A stretch of 64,000 bases of DNA from Lelliottia wanjuensis (lineage in GTDB: Bacteria; Pseudomonadota; Gammaproteobacteria; Enterobacterales; Enterobacteriaceae), in the NCBI RefSeq assembly GCF_030238365.1, contig NZ_JASSOT010000052.1, forward strand, positions 37,053-101,052, written 5' to 3'. Numbering within the stretch: position 1 is the stretch's first letter; each line of letters opens with the position of its first letter. Below, one piece after another: positions 29,801 to 37,807 of the stretch. A program made the position numbers and the translations under genes. The notes under the pieces were generated by a model that ran no database searches, was not told where the DNA came from, and saw nothing but the letters and a program-made list of their open reading frames with translations.

Positions 29801-32463
29801 TTAAGCGCACCGGTGGCGACCAGCAGCAGATGCTGCACAACAGGGCGACGGGTGGGTTTGTTAATCAGATCCCAGGCGACCGCCAGCCCGGTCGGCAGGA
29901 GCCAGACCAGCATCAGCACGCCCAGCCAGTAAAACGGATTCGGCACCCACAGCAGGGTGCAAAACAGCAGCGCCAACAGGGACGGAGCGACCAGGCTGCG
30001 GCGCAGGTTATCGAATAATTTCCAGTACGACAGAGCGGAGAGCGAGTTTTTATCGTGGGTGCCATCCGCTTTTCTGACGCGCGGTTTGAGCCAGTTCAGC
30101 AGCTGCCAGTCGCCACGGATCCAGCGGGTCCGGCGCGCGACGTCCGAGAGATAGTTGTTCGGATACTGCTCGTAGAGCAACACTTCGCTCAGCAGCCCCG
30201 AGCGGGCATAACACCCTTCCAGCAGATCGTGGCTGAGGACCAGGTTTTCCGGGCAGGTGTTGTGCGTGGCCTGCACAAAGATATCGACATCGTAAATGCC
30301 TTTGCCGACGAAGGAGCCTTCGTTGAACAGATCCTGATAAATATCAGACGACATCATCGAATAGGGGTTATTCCCGGCGATGCTGCTGCACATGGCGGCA
30401 TAGCGTCCCTGTCCGTTGCGCGGCATCTCTTCGGCGAGACCCGGCTGCAGGATGCCGTAGCCTTTCACCACGCGCTGACGCGCGGCGTCGTATTCCGGTT
30501 TGTTGAGCGGGTGCGCCATGGTGGCGACCAGCTTATGTGCCGTATCGCGCGGCAGAAGCGTGTCGCTGTCCAGCGTGACGACGTACTTGATCCGCTCCGG
30601 CAACTGGTGCGCAGGCAGGTCGGCGACGCTGGAAAATTGTTTGTCAGGCTGGCGTAGCCAGCTGTTCAGCAGCGCCAGTTTCCCGCGTTTGCGTTCGTAA
30701 CCCATCCAGGCGCCCTGCGTTGGGTTCCATTCAGGGGCGCGGTGGAGGAGATAAAAACGCGGGCGAGTGGCCGGATAGCGGCGGTTGAGATCCTGCGTCA
30801 GTGATATCGCCTGCTCAAGCAGGGCGTTGTTTTCCGCTGAGGGCTCATTCGCCGAATCGGTAAAGTCGGTTAACAGGGCGAAGCAGAGATGCTCGCTTTG
30901 GTTGCCCAGCCAGCACACTTCCAGACTGGCGATCAGTTTGCTGATCCCGTCGGGGCTGGTGAGCAGGCAGGGGATCACCACCATAGTGGCCGAATCCGCC
31001 GGGATCCCGCTGGAAAAATCCATCCGCGGCAGCGGGCGCGGCGTGCGAAAACGGGTGGTCGCTTCGCTGAGCAGATCGCTGGCGAGCTGGCTGAGGACGA
31101 TGATCAGCGGTATTGCGAGGAGGATCAGCAGCCAGCCCAGGCCCTGCTGCGCAGTGCGGTGCAGAATTTCGGCGGTGGCCGCGGTGGTCAGCAGACTCAG
31201 GCTGCCGAGCCAGGACATCAGCGGGATTTGGTTGAAACTGTGCCGCAGGCGGATAAGCCGCGAGGCATCGGCGGATAAGAGAATTTCCAGGCGCTGACGC
31301 CCTTCGCCCATCAGGTAATAACCGATATGCGCACCCGGCGTGTCGGGGGCGTTTTCACCGGCAAGCGCCAGCACGCGGCGGGCCACTTCCGGCTCGCTGA
31401 AATGGCTGTCTCGCGCCAGAAGTTCAATCACGTGGCGATAGTGGTCGCGCGTATCGAAGTGCATCAGCGGGTAAATCCCGGCCGGATCCTGGCGCAGCGT
31501 CTGTTCCACCACGCTCATGGCCTCGGCGAAATCTGCCCAGTTGGTTTCACTCAGCAAGCGCAGGCCCGCGATGCTGTTACTCACGGAAAGCTGGCTGGCG
31601 GCTAACTGCTGATTGAAGCGGTGAATGAGGGTGTCGGTGGTCACGCCCTGTTCGGTCAGGCGCTGTTCGATCCAGGTCAGGGGCAGCGCCAGCATATTGC
31701 CGCGCCCCTGCAGACGACGTACCAGCTCGGCCACAAAGGCGCTGCTTAACGGCGGGCGCGAGCGCGCCATATCGGCGATCACCATGATCAGCTCGGCGGG
31801 CGTGTTCTCTGCGCACTCGAAAATGCGTGTCACCCAGCTATCCGCCAGATTACGTTCCTGCTGGGCTTTGACCACGTCGATGCTGACCCGGCGCAGGTTT
31901 TCGATGAGCGCCAGACGCAGCATGCCGGGCAGCGCCCAGACTTCGCCCAGCGTCAGCGGCGTCTCCTGCTGATAGGCGGTGATGTAGCTGGTGAGATTCG
32001 CGGCGTCCCAGCGCCCGTCACCGTGGGCGATGGCTTCGGCGGCGATATCGTAGATGCGCGGACAATCATGCGGCGAAGCCAGCGCCGGAAGCCCTTTGCC
32101 GAAATTCTTCGGCAGGTGCTGGCGCACGATGCGGATCTGCTCCTCGATCAGGTAGTAGTTATCCAGCAGCCACTCCCCGGCGGGCATGATGCTCGCTTTC
32201 TTACCGGCATTGAGGACGTAGCAGTTTTGTGTAATCACCGCCTCATTGTCATCGAGGCGTTTGAGCAGGTAGTACGGCAGCTTGTCAGGCGACAATTTGT
32301 GCGATCGCGCCAGCTTTTGTCCGTAGCGCGCCATCTGGGCCGTCGAAAAAAGCTCGGCTTTAAAACTGTTTTCAGCCGCAGGTTCGTTGCCCGAAAGGGC
32401 AGGAGCCAGCGCAGGCGGCAGCGAGCGGGAGCGACTCCGCCACTTCTTAAGGTTCATTTTCAT
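23887..32463 (-). CDS. Cyclic beta-1,2-glucan synthase (NdvB/ChvB/Cgs type)
   Basis: Giant inner-membrane enzyme that builds cyclic beta-1,2-glucans from UDP-glucose. It has 2858 residues, close to Rhizobium NdvB and Brucella Cgs. Visible layout: an N-terminal region; membrane segments at about 414-460; a GT84 glycosyltransferase domain with VTLDSDTLLP (about 630) and RWIRGDWQLL (about 783); membrane segments at about 823-869 and 944-991; a glycoamylase-like domain with VSESGYHAFD (about 1415); and a C-terminal GH94 phosphorylase-type domain that sets ring size, with GAGDWNDGMN (about 2540). The frame is unbroken. It sits alone between leuS and ybeL, where E. coli has no such gene, with no ndvA/chvA exporter nearby. 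Probably an osmotic or envelope glucan; product inferred from family. Confidence 0.92.
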   Translation of the reverse strand: MKMNLKKWRSRSRSLPPALAPALSGNEPAAENSFKAELFSTAQMARYGQKLARSHKLSPDKLPYYLLKRLDDNEAVITQNCYVLNAGKKASIMPAGEWLLDNYYLIEEQIRIVRQHLPKNFGKGLPALASPHDCPRIYDIAAEAIAHGDGRWDAANLTSYITAYQQETPLTLGEVWALPGMLRLALIENLRRVSIDVVKAQQERNLADSWVTRIFECAENTPAELIMVIADMARSRPPLSSAFVAELVRRLQGRGNMLALPLTWIEQRLTEQGVTTDTLIHRFNQQLAASQLSVSNSIAGLRLLSETNWADFAEAMSVVEQTLRQDPAGIYPLMHFDTRDHYRHVIELLARDSHFSEPEVARRVLALAGENAPDTPGAHIGYYLMGEGRQRLEILLSADASRLIRLRHSFNQIPLMSWLGSLSLLTTAATAEILHRTAQQGLGWLLILLAIPLIIVLSQLASDLLSEATTRFRTPRPLPRMDFSSGIPADSATMVVIPCLLTSPDGISKLIASLEVCWLGNQSEHLCFALLTDFTDSANEPSAENNALLEQAISLTQDLNRRYPATRPRFYLLHRAPEWNPTQGAWMGYERKRGKLALLNSWLRQPDKQFSSVADLPAHQLPERIKYVVTLDSDTLLPRDTAHKLVATMAHPLNKPEYDAARQRVVKGYGILQPGLAEEMPRNGQGRYAAMCSSIAGNNPYSMMSSDIYQDLFNEGSFVGKGIYDVDIFVQATHNTCPENLVLSHDLLEGCYARSGLLSEVLLYEQYPNNYLSDVARRTRWIRGDWQLLNWLKPRVRKADGTHDKNSLSALSYWKLFDNLRRSLVAPSLLALLFCTLLWVPNPFYWLGVLMLVWLLPTGLAVAWDLINKPTRRPVVQHLLLVATGALKRLSRVGMNFATLPHEAGYSLYAIAVTLWRLGFSQRNLSQWASYSPDNDREKTSPIRFYRAMWMNVATGVALTVLTAHIAPLFSFIALPVSLLWCLTPLLLSWMSRSPARSVFSPNREQKQLLRQTSREIWAFFETFVTAKEHWLPPDNYQEIPHPVIAHRTSPTNIGLSLMANLTAWDFGYLPSGEVLQRVTLTLDTLDKMEHFRGHLYNWYDTQTLAPLSPRYVSSVDSGNMAGHLLTLREGLSAMRNQPVLNSAQVLAGLNDTLGILEKHWGQNAPTGLRLLRKHCLGATSLSPAQLYIELKQMRTQSNHLTALCHQDDALTLRWIDHLQRQLVMLCHEWSHLLGWLTPAWDTQTLPSLSWLANAKHSGEGTPSASAIGLARMRLDIITELEQRLNEHARMDFTFLYSEVTSLLSIGYNCDSNMLDKSHYDLLPSEIRLTSFIAIATNQLPLKSWYALGRLFTTIDRDTALMSWSGSMFEYLMPNLVMPTWPGSLLDEMSQSAVMRQIHWGKERGVPWGVSESGYHAFDVQQNYQYQAFGVPGLGLRRGLADDMVVAPYATLLALMIAPQKACDNLARLEKNGARGEFGFYEALDYTPSRLATGQLYAVVQSWMAHHQGMAFQALAHVLLDAPMADRFMASTAFQSASLLLQERVPDAVDLYSPRRHFESHEGRVKPVRYEPRIFTAADSLIPEVQLLSNSHYHLMMTHTGGSYSRWNDLALTRWRSDTTRDNWGAFCYIRDLQSGDIWSNTWQPTGETDSNDEVIFTDAGAEFKRTLGTVSVKTQVVVSPEDDIELRRVTLLHRGRQPRTIELTTYAEVVLAPATSDLAHPTFSNLFIQTELVPAQNAILCHRRPRAPDEKSPWLFHMMVVHGSSQSGVSFETDRAKFLGRGRGPVDAQAAGQSGALSNSSGSVLDPMLAIRQTLTLQPGLPVTVDILYGVSENRQQSLALLEKYRDHPIADRVFELAWSHSLVVLRQINANEDDAALFNRLAGAILYPCQELRADNLTISRNRRGQSGLWGWAISGDLPIVLLSISSEESILSITTLIQAHRYWRLKGLAVDLVILNESPGGYQQALQNHIMDLIYAGSEASLLDKSGGIFVRNGEHLSAEDKLLLQSVAHLSLDDRAGGLNEQLDQRLHALKTVPRPFVPHLVPGVNLHIPWTPDTDQLVHFNGHGGFSQDGREYQIVLRENAPTPAPWSNVLANARFGSVLSEAGQAYSWYENAHEYRLTPWENDPVSDRSGEVFYLRDEESGACWSPTALPVRGQGDYLSRHGFGYSVFAHRESGIDSELTVLVAEEAPVKLAILTISNNSGRTRKLSATGYVEWTLGESRTSSALHIVTHAASVADGCGVMANNFYGSNGAGRTAFFAVTGAHCSLTGDRREFLGRNGAQHNPAAMRLRWLSDKTGAGLDPCGAVQSAVTLIDGDQKTFIFVLGVGEDPVEAQTLLARYLNEEAAREELSRVHRYWHSVLDKIVVHTPDSAVNLLTNGWLLYQTVACRLLARSGYYQSGGAFGFRDQLQDTLALSHAAPERLREQIILCASRQFIEGDVQHWWHPPHGNGVRTRCSDDYLWLPLAVCHYVQTTGDTGVLEQRIPYLEGRPLQPGEESVYDTPVISAVEETLWQHCVKAIRHGLQFGSHGLPLMGAGDWNDGMNRVGIDGKGESVWLGFFLFDILQRVADLAEQRQDATIAELCRTEASRLQKNLETSAWDGEWYRRGYFDGGEPLGSKASQDCRIDAIAQSWSVLSGAAEPSRSQRAMQSLDKLLVDNDAGLIKLLTPPFDGHGPNPGYIQGYLPGVRENGGQYTHGAIWAVMAFARMGNTERAWELWSMINPVNHALTPDDVERYKTEPYVMSADVYSVAPHIGRGGWSWYTGSAGWAYRLLTEELLGIKRFGNVLTVHAQLPAHWPSLSMAYQQGQSQYQIRISQGSEAYQVTLDGVVLPDDQIPLVDDGNPHQVEIIQR

Positions 32464-32620
32464 AGCGATGCTCTGGTGCGACGTGAACGCGCAGGAGCAG
32501 TTGCGAAATCAGATCAGAAACGTTCTCTCAGGATGGGTGTGGGGCATCAGGGATTTAACAGCTGCTGGAATCTTACTTAAGTATAGAACACCGATTTTGC
32601 GCCATCAGGCGCATGCGGGA

Positions 32621-32785
32621 TCAGCGCGGCGCAACAAACAGCGCTTTACAGCCGGGGCACAGCATCGCCTGTTTGAGGCGAATTTTTGACGTTGGGTGTG
32701 AGGACTTGAGGCCGCAGTGCGGGCAAGTGACGGTGGTGGTCGAGGCTCCACCGATGAGCTTCATTGCGTAATCGAGAAGAGACAT
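32621..32785 (-). CDS. Small zinc-ribbon protein, 54 residues
   Basis: A short frame encodes MSLLDYAMKLIGG, then TVTCPHCG and, 22 residues later, MLCPGCKALF: two CPxC knuckles that would bind one zinc ion as a zinc ribbon. AAGG lies about 9 bases before the ATG. The two knuckles, the intervening Ser/Lys-rich HPTSKIRL loop and the size resemble small YnfU/YmcF-type zinc-binding proteins of enterobacteria, but I am not certain of that family. It is 157 bases upstream of the glucan synthase start on the same strand, so it could be the first gene of that transcript. Confidence 0.7.
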   Translation of the reverse strand: MSLLDYAMKLIGGASTTTVTCPHCGLKSSHPTSKIRLKQAMLCPGCKALFVAPR

Positions 32786-32958
32786 GATGATTAACCTTTC
32801 AATGAATGAGCTTCATCCTAGCACGAAGTGTTCAAATACTATGCAAGGTATCGCATCTCCCCTTTGCAGGAATTTACCGGGTCTGTGGCTGACCTGACAA
32901 AGCGGCGGCAAAATAAGGTCTATTATTAGAATTAGTTACTGACCCGGGAGGCGAAAGG

Positions 32959-33441
32959 ATGAACAAGGTTGCTCAATTTTACCGCGAACTGGTTGCCACA
33001 CTCACGGAGCGCCTGCGTAACGGCGAACGTGATATTGATGCCCTGGTCGAGCAGGCGCGCGCGCGCGTCGTGCAAACGGGTGAGTTAACGCGGACCGAAG
33101 TAGAAGAGGTGACGCGGGCCGTGCGCCGCGATCTGGAAGAGTTCGCGCGCAGCTATGAAGAGAGCCAGGATGAGGTCACCGACAGCGTGTTTATGCGGGT
33201 GATCAAAGAGAGTCTGTGGCAGGAGCTGGCGGATATCACCGACAAAACCCAGCTGGAGTGGCGCGAGGTGTTTCAGGATCTGAACCATCACGGCGTGTAT
33301 CACAGCGGCGAGGTGGTCGGGCTGGGGAATCTGGTGTGTGAGAACTGCCATTTCCATCTGGCGGTGTACACGCCTGACGTGTTGCCGCGCTGTCCGAAAT
33401 GCGGGCATGACCAGTTCCATAGACGGCCGTTTGAGCCGTGA
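32959..33441 (+). CDS. ybeL: YbeL, DUF1451 zinc-ribbon protein
   Basis: Cytosolic protein of 160 residues. The first 100 are helical and charged (coiled-coil-like, including RRDLEEFARSYEES), the C-terminal part is a zinc ribbon with CENCHFHL and CPKCGHDQF. The start has GGGAGGCGAAAGG upstream. In E. coli it lies just after leuS; here the glucan synthase block of about 9 kb separates them. Biochemical role not known. Confidence 0.93.
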   Translation: MNKVAQFYRELVATLTERLRNGERDIDALVEQARARVVQTGELTRTEVEEVTRAVRRDLEEFARSYEESQDEVTDSVFMRVIKESLWQELADITDKTQLEWREVFQDLNHHGVYHSGEVVGLGNLVCENCHFHLAVYTPDVLPRCPKCGHDQFHRRPFEP

Positions 33442-33448
33442 TTTTCCA

Positions 33449-33536
33449 CCCTCACCCTAACCCTCTCCCTGAGGGAGAGGGGATCAGATCGGCGTGGTTT
33501 TCTCCCTCTCCCCGTGGGAGAGGGCCGGGGTGAGGG
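33449..33536. repeat. Pair of inverted palindromic repeats between ybeL and rihA
   Basis: Two GC-rich palindromes (each a CCCTCTCCC / GGGAGAGGG hairpin with a CCCTCACCC or GGGTGAGGG arm) face each other in inverted orientation. The same unit recurs at 45272 after ubiF, so it is a dispersed REP-like element. It probably also acts as a transcription stop or mRNA 3' protector between the convergent genes ybeL and rihA. Confidence 0.8.
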
Positions 33537-33548
33537 CACCAGACCGCA

Positions 33549-34484
33549 CTAGTGATAAAACTTCAACCGTTCTGCGATTAAATCCACAAAACCTTCCCGG
33601 TCGATATCCACCATCAACGTGGTATTCGGTGTATTGCCGGTCAGGGAGTAGTAATCCACGACCGTCATCCCCTGAGTGTATTTCCCCTGCGTCTCTACGC
33701 CGACCCAACGATCCACGGTGGTAAATATCTCCGGTTTCAACAGCCAGGCGATAGTGCAGGGATCGTGCAGCGGCGCGCCCTGGAAGCCCCATTTCTCGGT
33801 TTTGTGATACTCCATAAAAAAGTCGAGCAGCTCGGCGACGGTGGTGGCGACGGGGTTACCGATCCCGCGAAAGCGCTCGATATCTTCTGCCATGATCTGC
33901 GCCCGATGGGTCACATCCAGACCTGCCATCACAATCGGGATGCCCGACTGGAAGACGATCTCTGCCGCTTCCGGGTCGACGAAGATGTTGAACTCCGCCG
34001 CTGGCGTCCAGTTGCCGAGCCCCATCGCGCCGCCCATGATTACAATCCGCGCGATTTTCGCGTGCAGTTCCGGGTGGCTATTGAGCAGCAGCGCGACGTT
34101 GGTTTGCGGACCTGTCGCGACCAGCGTCACCGGCTCGCGGCTGTCGCGCAGCACCTTCGCCATCAGTTCGACCGCCGTGCAGTGTTGCGGTGCAAAGCCA
34201 GGCTCCGGCAGCGCCGGGCCGTCGAGGCCGCTCTCGCCGTGAACGTTATCGGCGATAATCAGATCGCGCATCAGCGGCTTCACCGCGCCGCCCGCCACCG
34301 GGATGTCCGTGCGTTTGAGCAGGGTCAGCATGCGTAACACGTTGCGCAGGGTTTTATCCGGCGTCTGGTTCCCGGCAGAAGAGGTGACCGCTTTGAGGTC
34401 GAGTTCCGGTGAGGCGAGGGCAAGGACCAGAGCGATGGCGTCGTCATGACCTGGATCGCAATCGAGAAGGATCGGCAGTGGCAT
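33549..34484 (-). CDS. rihA: Pyrimidine-specific ribonucleoside hydrolase RihA
   Basis: Cytosolic nucleosidase that splits cytidine and uridine to base and ribose for salvage. The Ca-binding signature DCDPGHDD is at residues 8-15, NFIFVDPEA-type and LHDPC segments complete the IUNH fold. The start at 34484 gives [12 protein letters not shown] and 311 residues, equal to E. coli RihA, with GGAG 6 bases upstream; a start at 34496 would add four residues without support. It is convergent with ybeL and follows gltL on the same strand after 120 bases. Confidence 0.96.
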   Translation of the reverse strand: MPLPILLDCDPGHDDAIALVLALASPELDLKAVTSSAGNQTPDKTLRNVLRMLTLLKRTDIPVAGGAVKPLMRDLIIADNVHGESGLDGPALPEPGFAPQHCTAVELMAKVLRDSREPVTLVATGPQTNVALLLNSHPELHAKIARIVIMGGAMGLGNWTPAAEFNIFVDPEAAEIVFQSGIPIVMAGLDVTHRAQIMAEDIERFRGIGNPVATTVAELLDFFMEYHKTEKWGFQGAPLHDPCTIAWLLKPEIFTTVDRWVGVETQGKYTQGMTVVDYYSLTGNTPNTTLMVDIDREGFVDLIAERLKFYH

Positions 34485-34604
34485 AGGGAGCTCCATTTTT
34501 GGCGTTATTTTGTGACAAGGTTAACGCCGCAAGATGAAGCAGACGAGAAGAAGAGGGCTAAAGCGTGAAGTGGTGCGCAATCCGAAGAGTGCGCACCCTT
34601 TTGA

Positions 34605-35330
34605 TTAGTGCAGGATTTTGGCGAGGAAGTCTTTAGCGCGGTCGGACTGCGGGTTGGCGAAGAAATCTTCTTTCGGCGAATCTTCGACAATTTTCCCTTC
34701 ATCCATAAAGATCACGCGGTTGGCCACTTTGCGGGCGAAGCCCATCTCGTGGGTCACCACCATCATGGTCATCCCTTCGTGCGCCAGTTCAACCATCACG
34801 TCCAGGACTTCGTTGATCATCTCTGGATCGAGCGCGGAAGTGGGTTCATCAAACAGCATGGCGATCGGGTCCATACAGAGCGCACGGGCAATCGCCACGC
34901 GCTGCTGCTGACCACCTGAGAGCTGCGCCGGATACTTATCGGCATGGGCCGACAGCCCGACGCGCTCCAGCAGTTTCAGCCCCTTTTCACGCGACGCTTT
35001 TTTGTCGCGTTTCAGCACTTTTACCTGCGCCAGCGTCAGGTTCTCAATTATCGACAGGTGAGGGAACAGCTCAAAATGCTGGAACACCATCCCGACGTGA
35101 GAACGCAGTTTTGCCAGATTGGTTTTCTTGTCGTTAACTTTGGTGCCATCGACGACGATCTCGCCTTGCTGCACGGGTTCGAGGCCGTTGACGGTTTTGA
35201 TCAGCGTCGATTTACCGGAGCCGGAAGGGCCGCAGACGACAACCACTTCGCCTTTTTTCACTTCGGTGGAACAGTCGGTCAGCACCTGAAAGTGCCCATA
35301 CCATTTAGAAACATTTTTCAGGGAAATCAT
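34605..35330 (-). CDS. gltL: Glutamate/aspartate ABC transporter ATP-binding protein GltL
   Basis: ATPase of the GltIJKL importer, 241 residues. Walker A is GPSGSGKST at about 33-41, the ABC signature LSGGQQQR at about 136, Walker [11 protein letters not shown] just after, and the switch His in VVTHEMG. Polar amino-acid family assignment follows from [12 protein letters not shown] and the operon. It overlaps gltK by 4 bp (ATGA), showing translational coupling, and is the last gene of gltIJKL. Confidence 0.96.
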   Translation of the reverse strand: MISLKNVSKWYGHFQVLTDCSTEVKKGEVVVVCGPSGSGKSTLIKTVNGLEPVQQGEIVVDGTKVNDKKTNLAKLRSHVGMVFQHFELFPHLSIIENLTLAQVKVLKRDKKASREKGLKLLERVGLSAHADKYPAQLSGGQQQRVAIARALCMDPIAMLFDEPTSALDPEMINEVLDVMVELAHEGMTMMVVTHEMGFARKVANRVIFMDEGKIVEDSPKEDFFANPQSDRAKDFLAKILH

Positions 35331-36004
35331 GAGACCGTCCTTTTCTTCAGCCAGGTCACCAACAGCGACGCGCTTAAACTAATTGCAAAATAAACCGCAC
35401 CTGCGAACAGGATCATCTCGACCTGCGTCCCGTCACGCTCGCCGATGGTGGAGGCGGTGCGGAAGAAGTCCGCCAGACTCAGCACGTAAACCAGCGAGGT
35501 ATCCTGGAAGAGCACGATGCCCTGGGTCAGCAGCAGCGGGACCATGGCGCGAAACGCCTGGGGTAAAATAATGAGCTTCATGGACTGCCAGTGGGTCATC
35601 CCCAGGGCCAGCGCCGCGCTCGATTGTCCGCGGGAGATGCTCTGAATACCCGCGCGAATAATTTCTGAATAGTACGCGGCCTCAAACATCGAGAACGCCA
35701 CCATGGCCGAGATCAGGCGGATATCGGTTTTCGGCGACAGCCCCAGCACGTTTTGCAGCAGTCCAGGAACGATCAGATAAAACCACAGCAGCACCATCAC
35801 CAGCGGAATCGAGCGGAAGACGTTGACGTAGGCCGTGGCGAACCAGGCGAGCGGTTTAAAGCTCGACAGGCGCATGACCGCGAGGATCGTCCCCCAGACA
35901 ATACCAATGACAATCGCAATGGCGGTGATTTTTAAGGTGATGACCAGCCCGTCGAGGAGATAGGGCATGGCAGGAACAATGGAACTCCAGTCAAAATCGT
36001 ACAT
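35327..36004 (-). CDS. gltK: Glutamate/aspartate ABC transporter permease GltK
   Basis: One of two inner-membrane permeases of the importer, 225 residues with about five membrane segments. The EAA loop that contacts the ATPase is visible as [27 protein letters not shown] sequence at about 133-155. Its start overlaps the gltJ stop by one base (TAATG) and its stop overlaps gltL by 4 bases. HisM-family permeases are otherwise similar; the operon decides the name. Confidence 0.95.
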   Translation of the reverse strand: MYDFDWSSIVPAMPYLLDGLVITLKITAIAIVIGIVWGTILAVMRLSSFKPLAWFATAYVNVFRSIPLVMVLLWFYLIVPGLLQNVLGLSPKTDIRLISAMVAFSMFEAAYYSEIIRAGIQSISRGQSSAALALGMTHWQSMKLIILPQAFRAMVPLLLTQGIVLFQDTSLVYVLSLADFFRTASTIGERDGTQVEMILFAGAVYFAISLSASLLVTWLKKRTVS

Positions 36005-36744
36005 TATTTGCCCCCCAGATTGCCCGGCAGGCGAGTTTTACGTTCAACCAGGTTCATCACCAGCATGATGAATGCGTTAATCAGCACATAGGCCACGGTA
36101 ATGGCGGTGAAGGATTCCCACGCGTGGGCGGAGTAATCCAGCAGTTTGCCCGCCTGCGCGGCCATATCGACCAGACCGATAGTGGAGGCGATGGCCGAGT
36201 TTTTCACCAGGTTCATCATCTCGGAGGTCATCGGCGGGACGATCACCCGATAGGCGTTAGGCAGCAGCACGTAGCGATAGCTTTGCGGCAGCGTCAGGCC
36301 CATCGCCAGAGCTGCGTTTTTTTGCCCGCGCGGCAGCGACTGAATGGCGGCTCGCACCTGCTCGCACACGCGCGCAGCGGTAAACAGCCCAAGACAGAGC
36401 ATCGACGAGACAAAGAACTGAATATTCGGGTCGAGTTCCGATTTAAACCACATGCCGAGGTTTTCCGGCAGCAGTTCAGGAACCACCAGATACCAGGTAA
36501 AGAACTGCACGATGAGCGGAACGTTGCGGAACAGTTCCACGTACAGGGTGCCGAGAGAAGAGAGAAAACGATTCGGGACGGTACGTAAAATACCGAACAG
36601 CGAACCGACCAGGAAGGCGATAATCCAGGCCGTTATCGATAACGCAACGGTGACCTGAAAGCCGCTCCACAGCCAGCCTAAATAGGTGGTGTTGCCGAAC
36701 GGGGCTTGTTGCAGAAAAATGCCCCAGTTCCAGTCTATTGACAT
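36004..36744 (-). CDS. gltJ: Glutamate/aspartate ABC transporter permease GltJ
   Basis: Second permease of the importer, 246 residues, start [13 protein letters not shown] as in E. coli. The EAA loop is [24 protein letters not shown] at about 157-175. The frame is open to 36831, but the upstream codons run through the sRNA terminator and are not conserved, so 36744 is chosen. It is separated from gltI by a terminator-bearing spacer that matches the SroC locus, which would lower permease expression compared with the binding protein. Confidence 0.96.
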   Translation of the reverse strand: MSIDWNWGIFLQQAPFGNTTYLGWLWSGFQVTVALSITAWIIAFLVGSLFGILRTVPNRFLSSLGTLYVELFRNVPLIVQFFTWYLVVPELLPENLGMWFKSELDPNIQFFVSSMLCLGLFTAARVCEQVRAAIQSLPRGQKNAALAMGLTLPQSYRYVLLPNAYRVIVPPMTSEMMNLVKNSAIASTIGLVDMAAQAGKLLDYSAHAWESFTAITVAYVLINAFIMLVMNLVERKTRLPGNLGGK

Positions 36745-36756
36745 AATAAACTCCAG

Positions 36757-36781
36757 AAAAAAAAGGGTAGCAGCGCTACCC
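36757..36781 (-). terminator. Internal terminator between gltI and gltJ (3' end of SroC)
   Basis: GGGTAG stem with a 5-base loop, followed on the minus strand by eight T. It lets partial read-through into gltJKL. Confidence 0.88.
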
Positions 36782-36909
36782 TCGAAGATTGGTGAGAAGC
36801 TCAATGTTCGCGCTGAGTGGGGAACGACCACTCAACGTATAGTCTGTCCGCGCTTCCCGACAATCGAGAGGGCAGGAGGTCCCGCCCCTTAATGGTTCTA
36901 ATTAGTTCA
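36757..36909 (-). ncRNA. sroC: SroC-like sRNA from the gltI-gltJ spacer
   Basis: In E. coli and Salmonella the RNA SroC is cut by RNase E from the gltI 3' end and spacer and acts as a sponge for GcvB. The same spacer is here, about 150 bases between the gltI stop and gltJ, with the intrinsic terminator GGGTAG / CTACCC plus eight T on the minus strand as its 3' end. A second hairpin (TTGAGTGGTCGTTCCCCACTCA) lies in the middle. Identity rests on position, size and terminator; exact 5' end not determined. Confidence 0.75.
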
Positions 36910-37807
36910 GTGCTTTATCGTTTGGTTCTTTGAACAGGGCTTTCATGTCGTCAGACAGTTCAAAGTTCATGTTGAGATTTTTTGGTGGAATCGGGTTCTT
37001 GAACCACTTATCGAACCATTTTTCCGCTTCGCCGGAAGTCTGGACTTTGGCGATGGTGTCATCGATCAGCTTTTTGAAGTCCGCGTCGTCTTTACGCAGC
37101 ATACAGCCGTACGCTTCTTTCGACTGCGCCGTGCCGACGATTTCCCAGTTGTCCGGTTTCTTCGCCTTCGCACGTTCTCCCGCCAGCAGCGCGTCATCCA
37201 TCATGAATGCCACCGCACGGCCGCTTTCCAGGGTACGGAAAGAGTCACCGTGGTCTTTGGCGCTAATGATGCGCATATCCAGTTTCTTCTCGTCGTTCAG
37301 CTTGTGCAGCAGCACTTCTGAAGTGGTACCGGAAGTGACAACGACCGCTTTGCCTTTCAGGTCTGCGAAGTCTTTAATCTCGCCGCCTTTTTTGGTCAGC
37401 AGACGCGTACCCACCACGAAGATGGTGTCGGAGAAGGCCGCTTGTTTCTGACGCTCGAGGTTGTTGGTGGTGGAGCCACACTCAAAATCGAAGGTGCCGT
37501 TTTGCAGCAGGGGAATACGGTTTTGCGACGTAATTGGAATCAGCTTCACCTGCAGATCAGGTTTGTTAAGCTTCTTCTTGACCGCTTCTACGATCGCGTT
37601 GGAGTAATCCTGAGAGTAGCCTACGACTTTTTGCGTGTTGTCGTAGTATGAGAACGGGACGGAAGATTCACGGTGGCCGACCACGATCACGCCATTTTTG
37701 GCAATCTTGTCGAGAGTGCTCCCGGCAGCCGGAGCGTCTTCAGCGTGAACGACGCCTGCGGACATCCCCATTACCAGCATTGCTGTGGCCAGTTTACGTA
37801 ATTGCAT
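36902..37807 (-). CDS. gltI: Glutamate/aspartate periplasmic binding protein GltI
   Basis: Periplasmic receptor that delivers glutamate and aspartate to GltJK. It has 301 residues with a signal peptide cleaved near VHA/ED (about 22), then the type II binding fold with GHRESSVPFSYYD near 50 and the ligand-binding CGSTTNN segment. The start at 37807 has GGAG 6 bases before it; the frame is open 15 codons upstream without conservation. First gene of gltIJKL, with a 3' processed sRNA after it. Confidence 0.96.
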   Translation of the reverse strand: MQLRKLATAMLVMGMSAGVVHAEDAPAAGSTLDKIAKNGVIVVGHRESSVPFSYYDNTQKVVGYSQDYSNAIVEAVKKKLNKPDLQVKLIPITSQNRIPLLQNGTFDFECGSTTNNLERQKQAAFSDTIFVVGTRLLTKKGGEIKDFADLKGKAVVVTSGTTSEVLLHKLNDEKKLDMRIISAKDHGDSFRTLESGRAVAFMMDDALLAGERAKAKKPDNWEIVGTAQSKEAYGCMLRKDDADFKKLIDDTIAKVQTSGEAEKWFDKWFKNPIPPKNLNMNFELSDDMKALFKEPNDKALN

